In this document: piece after piece, positions 1 to 7,016 of the stretch
Position numbering within the stretch: position 1 is the first letter of the stretch
How the letters are laid out: each line of letters opens with the position of its first letter
Assembly: GCA_016840125.1 (NCBI GenBank)
Contig: JAEOSY010000438.1
Location: 1-10,911 of the forward strand
Reading direction: 5' to 3'
DNA: 10,911 bases
Source of the DNA: Candidatus Helarchaeota archaeon
GTDB taxonomy: Archaea > Asgardarchaeota > Lokiarchaeia > Helarchaeales > HEL-GB-A
Translations under genes and position numbers: made by a program
Notes under the pieces: model-generated
Databases searched by the model: none
Seen by the model: only the letters and a program-made list of their open reading frames with translations
Told to the model about the DNA's origin: nothing

Positions 1-968
1 CACGCACTGTCACCCACTATTTCGGGTATGGATGAATTTCTGCCCGCTAATACCGGCACGCCTAGAGACATTGCTTCCAGCGGCGGGAAGCCGAAGCCTT
101 CATACAACGAAGGATAACATAGTGTATGAGCCTTTTTCGTCAACCCAATTAATAGATCCTTTGATAGCATGCCACACAGATGAATGTGACTGGAAAGCCC
201 AAGTTCTTCAATTCTTATTTTGGTGTCACTTGTGACCCAATCTTGAGTATTTATTCCGGCTACAAGCAAATGTGGGATATCCTTATACTGCTCTCTGCAT
301 TGAAACATAGCTTCAATCAAACGGTCTAGATTTTTTCTAGGATCTGAAGCCCCGATATGGAATAGATACGATTGGGGGAAATTATTTATTTTTAGGTATT
401 CATTGGCTTTTTTTTCATAATGACCGTTATCGCTCTGAGTCGATGTGAAACCGTTGTGAATTACTTTTATGCGATCACTCGGAAAGGAAAAGAAGCTCAA
501 AAATTCCTGGCGCGTAAATTCCGATACCGTGCATACCATATCCACCCGCCGCAAGGAAGTTTCCATTTGGAGTCTGTACATCGCAACATCGTCATCATTA
601 TAAAGATCGGGACATGCCAGATAACGGCAATCATGCACAGTAAGGATTGTTTTCATCTTTTTTGTAGGCGGCACGTTGATATGAAGCGAATGAAAAACAT
701 CTATTCCCCTTAAATACAGTTCGAACGGAGGCCAACCATTATGCCACCAAATATCTACTAATCGGCGTGGTACTCGGAAAAAATGATTAACTGTATCTGG
801 ATAACATATTTCTTCTATCGAACCCGGAGTTCGGAAATAATTCATGTATAGAGTGAAATTGTTAATTGAGGCGGCTAATGGAAGATAAAGAAGCAGGTTA
901 TGAATAACCTCTGACAATCCACTAAACCGATTGATAACAAGTGAACTTGCATCTATGGCAATTCTCAT
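1..968 (-). CDS. GT4 family glycosyltransferase, C-terminus cut by window edge
   Basis: Reading leftwards from the ATG at 966-968 gives 322 uninterrupted codons to the window edge. The N-terminus ([11 protein letters not shown]) is a Rossmann first strand. Further on are [10 protein letters not shown], a TVHD segment, the sugar-nucleotide-side motif GASDPRKN at residues 206-213 and the retaining-GT signature E290-GFGFPPL-E298 (E-x7-E) followed by [11 protein letters not shown]. These are GT-B, family GT4 hallmarks. The product should transfer a sugar from an NDP-sugar to a lipid-linked glycan in the cytoplasm; donor and linkage cannot be told. About 50-60 residues are probably missing. AAGGAG lies only one base before the ATG, unusually close, but an in-frame TGA three codons upstream leaves no earlier start. 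It is homologous along its length to the neighbouring GT4 gene at 1028-2182, which starts MKILLDGS, so the pair looks like a tandem duplication or co-acquired paralogues. The 59-bp gap suggests the same operon. Confidence 0.9.
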   Translation of the reverse strand, partial: MRIAIDASSLVINRFSGLSEVIHNLLLYLPLAASINNFTLYMNYFRTPGSIEEICYPDTVNHFFRVPRRLVDIWWHNGWPPFELYLRGIDVFHSLHINVPPTKKMKTILTVHDCRYLACPDLYNDDDVAMYRLQMETSLRRVDMVCTVSEFTRQEFLSFFSFPSDRIKVIHNGFTSTQSDNGHYEKKANEYLKINNFPQSYLFHIGASDPRKNLDRLIEAMFQCREQYKDIPHLLVAGINTQDWVTSDTKIRIEELGLSSHIHLCGMLSKDLLIGLTKKAHTLCYPSLYEGFGFPPLEAMSLGVPVLAGRNSSIPEIVGDSA

Positions 969-1027
969 TCTCCTTCACCCCACGAGTAACGATCCTATTG
1001 AACTTCACAGCTGTTAAAATCATTTCT

Positions 1028-2182
1028 TTATCCTGATTCAATAACAGAGTTATAGAACCTGTATGTTTCCTCAGCACATCTTTTCCATGTATATCTATAA
1101 ACATGCTGGAGGCCTTTTCTAATGAGATTATTTTTTAAATCACTTCCGTTAAGAATATTGCGTAGAGCTGTTCCTATTGCAGTATAATTATTAGGGTTTA
1201 CTAATGAAGCTGCATTTCCAACAGTTTCAGGTAGTGAAGATACATCCGAGGTGATTACTGGCGTTCCGCAAGCCATGGCTTCAAGAGGAGGAGAAGTCCA
1301 GCCTTCAGAAAAGCTCGGATAGATGAAACATTCTGCCCCGTTGTACAGGATCGGCAAATCGTCACTTTCTTGTTCGACATATCCAATAAATCTTATTCTA
1401 TTATCTAATCCTAATTTCCTTATCAGTGAATCCAACGAAGACCGATAATTATTTTCAACACTACCTACTAAAATCAAAATAAAGTTCGGATATTTATCAG
1501 AAATTTCACAAAAGCTTTTAACTATATTCTTTACATTCTTCCTTGGCTCTATTCCCCCTACGTAGAGGACATATTGCTTTGTTATTTTATATTTTTTCAA
1601 AAGCTGCTTTCTGACTAATTCCTTATCAATAACCCTAAATTTTTGATCTATCCCCAATGGTATAACTCTAATTTTATCAGGATCGATATAAGAAAAATAT
1701 TTTAAAAATTCCTTTTTGGTATGTTCGGATACAGATATAAAAAAGTCACTCCTTTTTGTCATTTTATACAACCAAGCTTTCTTATATTTTACATAATCCG
1801 AATCCATTAACTCTGGGACTTCCAAATAAGTGATACCATGAAGAGTTACAATATATTTTCCAGATTTCAATGGGGGACAATCATCACCCAAAGAATGAAA
1901 AATATCCACCTTACCTGTGAGAAAATCTATGGGAGGAAAATTAATCGCATTCCAAAAGGGAATAGAAATACTCCTTGGAATTGGAAATCGTATCTTTGAG
2001 TAAGTTGGTTTTCCTTGAATTAAAGCATCAATGCTTTTACTGTTACCCCTAAAATAATTTAAAAGTATTTTAAATTCATCTTTTTTATTAAGTAGAATAA
2101 ATTCCTTTATAAGAGAGTTTGTGTATCGTTTTATTGCCCGAGAGCCTATTACTGCGGCAGAGCCATCTAATAATATTTTCAT
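1028..2182 (-). CDS. GT4 family glycosyltransferase, complete
   Basis: The 384-residue product has normal length for a GT4 enzyme. It has an N-terminal Rossmann domain from residue 1 (MKILLDGS), the conserved [13 protein letters not shown] at 92-104, GGIEPRKN at 209-216 and [16 protein letters not shown] at 291-306 with E293 and E301 in the E-x7-E pair, then [11 protein letters not shown]. This is a retaining GT-B glycosyltransferase expected to add a sugar to the growing glycan at the cytoplasmic membrane; residues that would fix the donor are not recognisable by eye. No signal peptide or membrane span is evident. The ATG at 2180-2182 has no clear Shine-Dalgarno sequence, and 83 bases of AT-rich spacer with a small inverted repeat separate it from the upstream methyltransferase. 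The gene itself is strikingly AT-rich and lysine/isoleucine-rich compared with wzt, which suggests a different origin. Its closest relative in the window is the partial GT4 gene immediately downstream. Confidence 0.93.
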   Translation of the reverse strand: MKILLDGSAAVIGSRAIKRYTNSLIKEFILLNKKDEFKILLNYFRGNSKSIDALIQGKPTYSKIRFPIPRSISIPFWNAINFPPIDFLTGKVDIFHSLGDDCPPLKSGKYIVTLHGITYLEVPELMDSDYVKYKKAWLYKMTKRSDFFISVSEHTKKEFLKYFSYIDPDKIRVIPLGIDQKFRVIDKELVRKQLLKKYKITKQYVLYVGGIEPRKNVKNIVKSFCEISDKYPNFILILVGSVENNYRSSLDSLIRKLGLDNRIRFIGYVEQESDDLPILYNGAECFIYPSFSEGWTSPPLEAMACGTPVITSDVSSLPETVGNAASLVNPNNYTAIGTALRNILNGSDLKNNLIRKGLQHVYRYTWKRCAEETYRFYNSVIESG

Positions 2183-2218
2183 TTTTGAAGAAAATGTATA
2201 TTAATTTAGTAAAAGTTG

Positions 2219-2243
2219 GATAAAATACCTTATTTATTTTATC
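2219..2243. repeat. AT-rich inverted repeat in intergenic spacer
   Basis: A perfect 9-base inverted repeat (gataaaata at 2219-2227, tattttatc at 2235-2243) with a 7-base loop lies between the methyltransferase stop at 2266 and the GT4 start at 2182. The stem has a single G-C pair and no following T run in the direction of transcription, so it is a weak hairpin at best. It could mildly affect read-through or mRNA stability, or be chance in very AT-rich DNA. Confidence 0.35.
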
Positions 2244-2265
2244 TAATGCTTTTTAATGCTGCAAA

Positions 2266-2985
2266 CTAAGTTAGCTTTTTACCAGAAACAACCAGGCGTA
2301 CCTGTGAACTGCCAGAGTACTTTTCTCCTGGTGATTCAATTGTATAAATCACCTTTAGTAATTGGTACCATAATGTTCGAGCAATTCTATACGCTATATG
2401 GCGAGGATTAATTTTTAATTGTAGCTTTTGCGGAATAAATCTAATTTCTGAAAATCCAGCTAAAATCATTGTCTGTCTAAGAGACCTTTCAGTAAAAAGA
2501 ATCTCATGAGTAAAGTCATTATAACGACAAAATAAACTTCTTATGCCATAGAGCTGGGGTACGTTGATTACGACGTATCCTGCAGGTTTTAGAGATTCTA
2601 AAACTGCCTTTAAAAGCATTACAATTTCGTTTTTTGGAATATGCTCTAACACATCGTTCATTGTAATCATTTGATATATAGATCGCTGTTCATTAAGAAA
2701 ATCCATACTGTTACTAACAACATGTATTGGGCACAATAAATGTTTTTTTGCTTCATTGACCTGTTGCTCCGAAATTTCTAACCCTTCAATATTAGAATAA
2801 CAACGCTTTATTAAAAAAAAGAGGAATTTCCCATCTCCGCACCCTATATCTAAAATTTTAGAGTGTTTATCTTTTGGAAGACAGTCGTAATACCATTCAT
2901 TGAACCCATTACTTGTCACTTCGTAATCTCTTGAATTTTGCGAGAATTCATAAAGCGATTCTCTATATTTTCGAAAGGCATCCAT
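2266..2985 (-). CDS. class I SAM-dependent methyltransferase (Methyltransf_23/11-like)
   Basis: The 239-residue product has the seven-strand methyltransferase layout: motif I ILDIGCGDGKF at 44-54 binding S-adenosylmethionine, the acidic end of strand two at GLE (68-70), NDVLEHIPKNE near 110-120, VVINVPQLYG after the post-II helix, then FTHEILFTERSLRQTMILAGF, a pattern common in sugar or lipid methyltransferases of O-antigen loci. The likely role is O-methylation of a sugar hydroxyl in the glycan or its precursor; the acceptor is unknown. The ATG overlaps the TAA of the truncated methyltransferase ORF upstream as TAATG, an arrangement that usually couples translation. This enzyme is complete and is not a close relative of the two copies at 2985-3320 and 4728-5402. 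An 83-base AT-rich spacer follows it. Confidence 0.9.
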   Translation of the reverse strand: MDAFRKYRESLYEFSQNSRDYEVTSNGFNEWYYDCLPKDKHSKILDIGCGDGKFLFFLIKRCYSNIEGLEISEQQVNEAKKHLLCPIHVVSNSMDFLNEQRSIYQMITMNDVLEHIPKNEIVMLLKAVLESLKPAGYVVINVPQLYGIRSLFCRYNDFTHEILFTERSLRQTMILAGFSEIRFIPQKLQLKINPRHIAYRIARTLWYQLLKVIYTIESPGEKYSGSSQVRLVVSGKKLT

Positions 2986-3320
2986 TATAATTTATGGATA
3001 GTCATTAAGTAAATCATTTTATTATTTTGAAATGGTAATTTATCGGATTCCAAATCGATTAGGCTTGCATTAAAAGTTTTTCTGCATGCAGAAATATGTT
3101 GATTGTCCCAATCAACACCGTAAGTATTATTTTCATCGATATTAAAATATTTTGCTATCCTAATTGTCCTTTCGCCCTTCCCACATCCAATATCCAGCAG
3201 ACTGTTTGGACTACCAGAACGAATATTATTATCAAATAGGCGAAACATATTCTCAATATGGCCATTTAACTCATTTTGTGACTTCAGAATTTTATTTTTT
3301 ATTATTTCTTTACCAATCAT
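2985..3320 (-). pseudogene. truncated SAM methyltransferase, N-terminal half only
   Basis: This 111-codon ORF is a clear paralogue of the first 100 residues or so of the complete methyltransferase at 4728-5402. Both share the helix ending in LFD, SPxSLLD(I/V)GC (motif I), the segment RIAKYFNI, NTYG followed by (V/L)D, and IDLE, and a 20-base block is identical between them (3139-3158 and 5221-5240). Similarity stops after FQNNK; the last ten residues (MIYLMTIHKL) do not match and a TAA follows. The post-motif I strands, the VLEHL region and the C-terminal 120 residues are missing, so catalysis is not expected although the SAM-binding loop is present. The end abuts the start of the next methyltransferase (TAATG), suggesting that a deletion joined the two. 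It may still be translated from the ATG at 3318-3320 and serve mainly for coupling. Confidence 0.8.
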
Positions 3321-3371
3321 TACTAATTCTCACAATGATACATAAAGCATCGATTGTTTTTCCGTATCATC

Positions 3372-4439
3372 TTATTTTAAATGATACCTTAATCGTTTAT
3401 AAACACGCCGAATACTTTCTCCTACGGCCCATAGTGTCACATACTTAATCAAAGATGGATGTTTATTACTCTTAGAAGCTAGTTCTCTGGCTTTTATATA
3501 GGATCGAAATGAAACCCTACGATTGCAAGGGGCAGAATAATAAGCAATCCAATAAAAAGTGGCAGCTATATGTGAATGAATTGCTCGATCAAATTTTGCG
3601 TCTGGATGCAATTGAAAGTACCTATCACATACCTTTTGAACCATCTCGGCTATTTTCTTCCAATCTGTTTGATTATCAAAAGTATCCTTACGTCTAATGC
3701 GTGTTATGATCTTCGCAAATTCAAGCGATACTTCTGAGTCTTGCAAAAAAACTTGAAGATTTTTGTGGACGATATTGTCCTCTAACGGGGAAAGAGTATA
3801 CAGTTGTGAAATAATCGAGCCATATTCATAACGATGATCCAGCAAAATTTCAGGAACATTTTCGACAGTAAAATCTCTCGCTGTCCGCGACCATAATTCA
3901 TAATCCTGTGCTCGTGAAAATGATTCATCGTATCCGCCCAGTTTCTCTAAAATCACTTTTTTCCGAAACATTATCGTGGAATGTATAAACGGGTTTTGAA
4001 ACATCAAATACCAACGAATGGCGGGTAAGCCGGAGGGAGTTCTCAAATCAGTATTTCTCGGCTCACCTTTTTCATCAATCGCTCTTGCGTTTGTGCCCAC
4101 TAATACTACTTGAGAATGAGTTTCCAAAAACTTTACTTGTCGTTCAAGACGTCTTGGATAGGATTTATCATCGGCATCTTGACGTGCGACAAGTTCTCCT
4201 TGTGACAGTTGCAGGCCATGATTCAGGGATTTCGTAAGACCTATTCTCCTGGCTCTATCTATTAGACGAATTCTATGATCATTAAAAGAGAGTATGATAT
4301 CACGCGAGTTATCTGTAGAACCATCATTTATTATTAGAAATTCGAAGTCTGTCCAGGTTTGGTATAGAATTGATTCAATAGCCTCTGCCAGATAACGTTG
4401 ACCATTGAATACTGACATTAGTACCGTAACTTTAGGCAT
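3372..4439 (-). CDS. GT2 family glycosyltransferase, complete
   Basis: The 355-residue product starts with the GT-A nucleotide-binding fold (KVTVLMSVFNGQRYL, residues 3-17), has the NDGSTDNS element at 38-45, the metal-binding DxD region ARQDADD at 85-91, LVGTNARAIDEKGE at 113-126, and the acceptor-side QDYELW at 178-183. These are textbook inverting GT2 features. It should transfer a single sugar from an NDP-sugar in the cytoplasm; linkage and donor are not readable. The C-terminal part from about residue 200 is helical and basic without an obvious membrane span. The start is well supported: GGAGG lies nine bases before the ATG, inside the end of the upstream small ORF, which it overlaps by eight bases. 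A decayed 63-residue copy of residues 73-135 sits at 6828-7016, showing that this gene type was present twice in the locus. Confidence 0.94.
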   Translation of the reverse strand: MPKVTVLMSVFNGQRYLAEAIESILYQTWTDFEFLIINDGSTDNSRDIILSFNDHRIRLIDRARRIGLTKSLNHGLQLSQGELVARQDADDKSYPRRLERQVKFLETHSQVVLVGTNARAIDEKGEPRNTDLRTPSGLPAIRWYLMFQNPFIHSTIMFRKKVILEKLGGYDESFSRAQDYELWSRTARDFTVENVPEILLDHRYEYGSIISQLYTLSPLEDNIVHKNLQVFLQDSEVSLEFAKIITRIRRKDTFDNQTDWKKIAEMVQKVCDRYFQLHPDAKFDRAIHSHIAATFYWIAYYSAPCNRRVSFRSYIKARELASKSNKHPSLIKYVTLWAVGESIRRVYKRLRYHLK

Positions 4440-4641
4440 GCGACACTACCTCCGCCCATATCTCGCCCCAGCGAAATTCCATATGTCCTCTACGCATCCA
4501 AGCAGCATCCATTGCTTGCCCGACTGACTCTTGTGTATATATCGTGTAATGAGTATCGTCAATGAAATAGGGTGGTCCAAGCTTCTTTCTTGATGGTACA
4601 GGATTCATATTAATGGCATATTTTTTCAAAGCACCTATCAC
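4432..4641 (-). CDS. small unrecognised ORF, possibly the C-terminal remnant of a larger gene
   Basis: The frame opens from a GTG at 4639-4641, giving 69 residues; the open frame itself continues seven codons further to an in-frame TAG. I recognise no family. The composition is that of a real protein (PYFIDDTHYTIYTQESVG, then AMDAAWMRRGHMEFRWGEIW), and the end, with W..IW..V before the stop, recalls the last helix of many glycosyltransferases, so it may be the tail of a deleted one. A separate 29-codon ORF (4638-4727) starts directly at the upstream methyltransferase stop as TAAATG and ends KKIRIIVENG; one extra A in the A4 run at 4645-4648 would join both frames into one product of about 98 residues. 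Either the gene is broken or these are two scars. Its last codons carry the ribosome binding site of the GT2 gene, with an 8-base overlap. Confidence 0.45.
   Translation of the reverse strand: MIGALKKYAINMNPVPSRKKLGPPYFIDDTHYTIYTQESVGQAMDAAWMRRGHMEFRWGEIWAEVVSHA
4449..4453 (-). promoter_or_regulatory. Shine-Dalgarno of the GT2 gene
   Basis: GGAGG on the minus strand, nine bases before the ATG at 4437-4439. It is one of the few clear ribosome binding sites in the window and fixes the GT2 start. It lies within the last codons of the upstream 69-codon ORF, so the two were probably neighbours before any rearrangement. Confidence 0.75.
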
Positions 4642-4727
4642 CCATTTTCCACGATTATTCTAATTTTTTTTAAAACCGGTTGCCTAGTCACACTTTGGTC
4701 TTTTTGTACTTTTCTTATTTTTTTCAT
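4638..4727 (-). other. 29-codon ORF coupled to the upstream methyltransferase, possible front part of a broken gene
   Basis: The ATG at 4725-4727 follows the methyltransferase TAA without a gap. The peptide is very basic (MKKIRK at the start, VLKKIRIIVENG at the end) and stops at a TGA that overlaps the GTG start of the next ORF. The end looks like the first beta strand of a Rossmann-type enzyme. It is most interesting as the possible N-terminal piece of the gene whose distal part is at 4432-4641. Too short to trust alone. Confidence 0.25.
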
Positions 4728-5402
4728 TTAGGCAATCTTTTTAAGTAGATAACAGACATATCCACATAATCCGGGTAGGTATCTTGTTAGCGGTTTAGCA
4801 CTATAATATGGAAGTGGATACATCAGTGCACCGCGGCAGTCGATCAGCACAACTTCATCCAAGCACCTTAGCATTTCTATAAAAGATTTATGAGTAAATC
4901 CTCTTACGTGGGATGAATTTAAAGTCAGACACATGGGTTGAATACCAAAGATTAAATATAGCCTATTGATTAAATGCGCTAAATTCGGGATTCCAATTAC
5001 AATATGGCCCTCTTTGCATGTGACCCTTATGAGGTCTCCGATAACTTCTTTATAATTTTTCAGATGCTCTAAAACCTGATTACAGATTACGAGATCAAAA
5101 CTTTTATTTTTATAGAACATTTTTTCAGTTTCCAAATCGATTATTTTAGTATTGAATAAGTCCTCGCAAGCTGCAACATGTTTTTCGTTATAGTCCAGGC
5201 CGTAAGTATTTTGCATAGTAATATTAAAATATTTTGCTATTCGTAAAGTTCTATCGCCATTTGCACATCCAACATCGAGCAAACTCTTTGGACTTTTCCC
5301 ATTGAGATGCTTGTCAAACAGGTAAAAAATATTTACTAGATGACTTTTTAGTTCATATTGAGTCTTAATAATATTCTTTTTGATGCCTTCTTTAAGATTC
5401 AT
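4728..5402 (-). CDS. class I SAM-dependent methyltransferase, complete
   Basis: The 224-residue product has motif I SLLDVGCANGD at 40-50, the acidic ribose-binding position at D70 in YGLDYNEKH, the IDLETEK segment near 88-94, SFDLVICNQVLEHLKN at 101-116, and VIGIPNLAHLINRLYLIFG at 135-153. The later GFTHKSFIEML pattern is typical of Methyltransf_11/23 enzymes in polysaccharide loci. It probably methylates a sugar of the glycan; the acceptor is unknown. ACAGGGA lies about eight bases before the ATG at 5400-5402, a fair ribosome binding site. A truncated paralogue covering its first half lies about 2 kb further down the operon at 2985-3320. The C-terminus is hydrophobic and basic (CGYVCYLLKKIA), which might associate with the membrane. 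It follows the ParB-like gene by 60 bases. Confidence 0.9.
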   Translation of the reverse strand: MNLKEGIKKNIIKTQYELKSHLVNIFYLFDKHLNGKSPKSLLDVGCANGDRTLRIAKYFNITMQNTYGLDYNEKHVAACEDLFNTKIIDLETEKMFYKNKSFDLVICNQVLEHLKNYKEVIGDLIRVTCKEGHIVIGIPNLAHLINRLYLIFGIQPMCLTLNSSHVRGFTHKSFIEMLRCLDEVVLIDCRGALMYPLPYYSAKPLTRYLPGLCGYVCYLLKKIA

Positions 5403-5462
5403 ATATTTTCCCTGTTAATCAAAATACTCTCTAGAACCCGCAATCATCTCAATAAACCGATT

Positions 5463-6053
5463 CTATCTAAGAGATATTCGACTACAAGTTGAATTCAGAG
5501 CATCCAACTTTTGCCGCAAAAGATCGACAACTGAAGGATAAGAAAAGCACCTTAAGCGATGATAACCCAAAAAAGCTGCACAGGCTGCTCTGTGGTGCCC
5601 CCATAGTATTTCAAAATCTTTGCATTTGGTCTGGTAAAGCGGAAACCTCCCATCATTTTTATCCTTCAATGGCCGGGTATCCTCAGGAGAAATATTATAA
5701 TTAATTGAGTCGCTAAAGACCGTTATGGGTTTTAGGACTCCATTTATGCGGACGTCTTCAAAAAGTCGAATAAAACTTTTTACTCTATTTCTAATTTCTT
5801 CTTCTGACTTTTTATTTGTTTTTAGCCAATTAACATAATCGGAGTCCCAAACGTTTCCATTGACCGTGTATCGATTCAGAAAATGAAAATGTGGGGAATT
5901 GAACATCGTACGATCTTCAAATCCCTTTTTTACCGAATAATCATACAAGTAAAAATCCTGCTCGCGAATACCGAAAAATAGCCTGCGAATATTAATTTTT
6001 CTAGCGAATCCAATTTTGTGGAATCCAAGCATCTCAAAAATGAATCTCGACAT
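5463..6053 (-). CDS. ParB/sulfiredoxin-fold domain protein of unknown role
   Basis: The 196-residue product (numbered from the ATG at 6051-6053; a TTG three codons earlier at 6062 is possible) has two ParB-N-like motifs: FIRLFEDVRINGVLKPITVF at about 94-113, matching the ParB box I pattern of a helix followed by NGVLQPI-V, and FEILWGHHRAACAAFLGY at about 147-164, matching the GxxR-AA box II. In sulfiredoxin the corresponding motif is GCHR; here the catalytic cysteine position is histidine, so sulfiredoxin activity is unlikely. There is no helix-turn-helix region as in chromosome-partitioning ParB, and the N-terminal 80 residues (aromatic, basic) match nothing I know. The fold family includes ParB CTPases and the free serine kinase SbnI, so a nucleotide-dependent enzyme acting on a sugar or amino-acid substituent is conceivable; that is inference. 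It starts about 20 bases after one methyltransferase stop and ends 60 bases before the next, so it belongs to the operon. Confidence 0.75.
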   Translation of the reverse strand: MSRFIFEMLGFHKIGFARKINIRRLFFGIREQDFYLYDYSVKKGFEDRTMFNSPHFHFLNRYTVNGNVWDSDYVNWLKTNKKSEEEIRNRVKSFIRLFEDVRINGVLKPITVFSDSINYNISPEDTRPLKDKNDGRFPLYQTKCKDFEILWGHHRAACAAFLGYHRLRCFSYPSVVDLLRQKLDALNSTCSRISLR

Positions 6054-6072
6054 ATCAATCAATTAAATGTTC

Positions 6073-6717
6073 TCATTTTATACAATGAAAAACATAGCGG
6101 TCTTTTTTACCTTCTCCGAGATATTTTACTTTAGACCATTGACAGGTTTTCAAAAATTTGTAAGCCAACATCTGTTTCTTAAAACTATAAATCCATATCT
6201 TCCATGAAAAATATTTTCTTTGGATGAGATTGCTGATTTCAGTTATGAACAGTGAATTTGTAGCCTTATAGACATTCTCTAATACCCTGTGTGGATTAAA
6301 TATCTGAGGATGAATAGGGGGTGATAAATGAATAACAGAAAACATTCCAACCACATCAAAGGATCCAAAACGCTCTGCGATGTCTTCCTTGTCCACATCA
6401 AAGCTATGATAGGCGATATCGGCACCAATGAGGCTTGCTGCTTTGTTGGCCAGTCTGACGTAATCCTCGTTAAGATCTAATCCGACAACTCTTTTGGCGC
6501 CTCTTCGGTGCATTTCGATACATGTTGCCCCGACGTTGCATCCAATCTCAAGATAACTCTTGCCTCTCATATCGGACGGTAAATTGTATCTTTTCATTTC
6601 ATCGATAGTATTGAATCTACCTTTGGCCATGAGGCCCTCTCCAAAATCTATGGTCTGATACCAGCCAGGGCCTTTTTTTACTTCCTCGATAAATTCTCTA
6701 ATTTTATTGATGTCCAT
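6073..6717 (-). CDS. class I SAM-dependent methyltransferase
   Basis: The 214-residue product has an N-terminal helical cap with GPGWYQTIDFGEGLMAKGRF, motif I SYLEIGCNVGATC at 54-66, the acidic strand-two end GLDLNEDYVRLA at 79-90, the adenine-side FDVDKED at 106-112, and FDVVGMFSVIHL at 120-131 where many relatives have a catalytic or substrate-facing residue. The WYQTIDFG element recalls the CmoB/DUF1698-type methyltransferases, but the protein is much shorter and lies in a glycan locus, so a sugar substrate is more likely than tRNA. The C-terminal part (RKYFSWKIWIYSFKKQ) is basic and aromatic, consistent with an amphipathic membrane-contacting helix. The ATG at 6715-6717 has no strong ribosome binding site. 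It is the first intact gene after the GT2 remnant and is followed after about 20 bases by the ParB-like gene. Confidence 0.88.
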   Translation of the reverse strand: MDINKIREFIEEVKKGPGWYQTIDFGEGLMAKGRFNTIDEMKRYNLPSDMRGKSYLEIGCNVGATCIEMHRRGAKRVVGLDLNEDYVRLANKAASLIGADIAYHSFDVDKEDIAERFGSFDVVGMFSVIHLSPPIHPQIFNPHRVLENVYKATNSLFITEISNLIQRKYFSWKIWIYSFKKQMLAYKFLKTCQWSKVKYLGEGKKDRYVFHCIK

Positions 6718-6740
6718 CGTATAAGCGCTTAACCTTGATT

Positions 6741-7016
6741 TTATAGTTTATTAGTTGAAGGCATTGACAACAAATGTTTCAATACTTGTTTAGCCAAAAA
6801 TAGGTAGAAATTGTAATCAGATGGTCATGGAATTCTTAATTCAATATTATGCGGTTCGCCTTTCTCATTAACAGCTCGTGCTCGCGTGCCTAATAATACA
6901 ACTATCGGATGGGTATCTTGAAATTCTACTTTTCGTTCAAGACGTTGCGGATATGTAATGTCATCAGCATTTTGACAGGCTATGAGTTCGTTTAGTGATA
7001 ATCGCAGTCCATGATT
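6741..7016 (-). pseudogene. GT2 glycosyltransferase remnant
   Basis: Codons from 7016 to 6828 translate to 63 residues (NHGLRLS to LRIP) that align without a gap to residues 73-135 of the intact GT2 gene at 3372-4439, with 40 of 63 identical by hand count. It includes the DxD region, here QNADD instead of QDADD, and the conserved RLER and EKGEP. A TGA at 6825-6827 interrupts it. The same frame then stays open for 27 codons, ending in a basic hydrophobic tail (LAKQVLKHLL) that resembles a GT2 C-terminus, and stops at 6741-6743; the second part is less certain. The N-terminal 72 residues and most of the C-terminal half are absent. The 5' end of the homology lies inside the last codons of the GT4 gene, in another frame, so the junction is a recombination or deletion scar. 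Not expected to be functional. Confidence 0.85.

Noticed and set aside
922..1104. Minus-strand 60-codon ORF bridging the two GT4 genes
   Set aside because: It overlaps both GT4 genes in another frame and covers the ribosome binding site of the downstream gene; the composition is not protein-like and no family is recognised.
6740..6770. Promoter-like pair TTGTCA (6765-6770) and TATAAA (6740-6745) before the methyltransferase at 6073-6717
   Set aside because: The spacing of 19 bases is poor, the region is AT-rich, and it lies within the tail of the GT2 remnant. It may act as a weak promoter but the sequence alone does not support a call.
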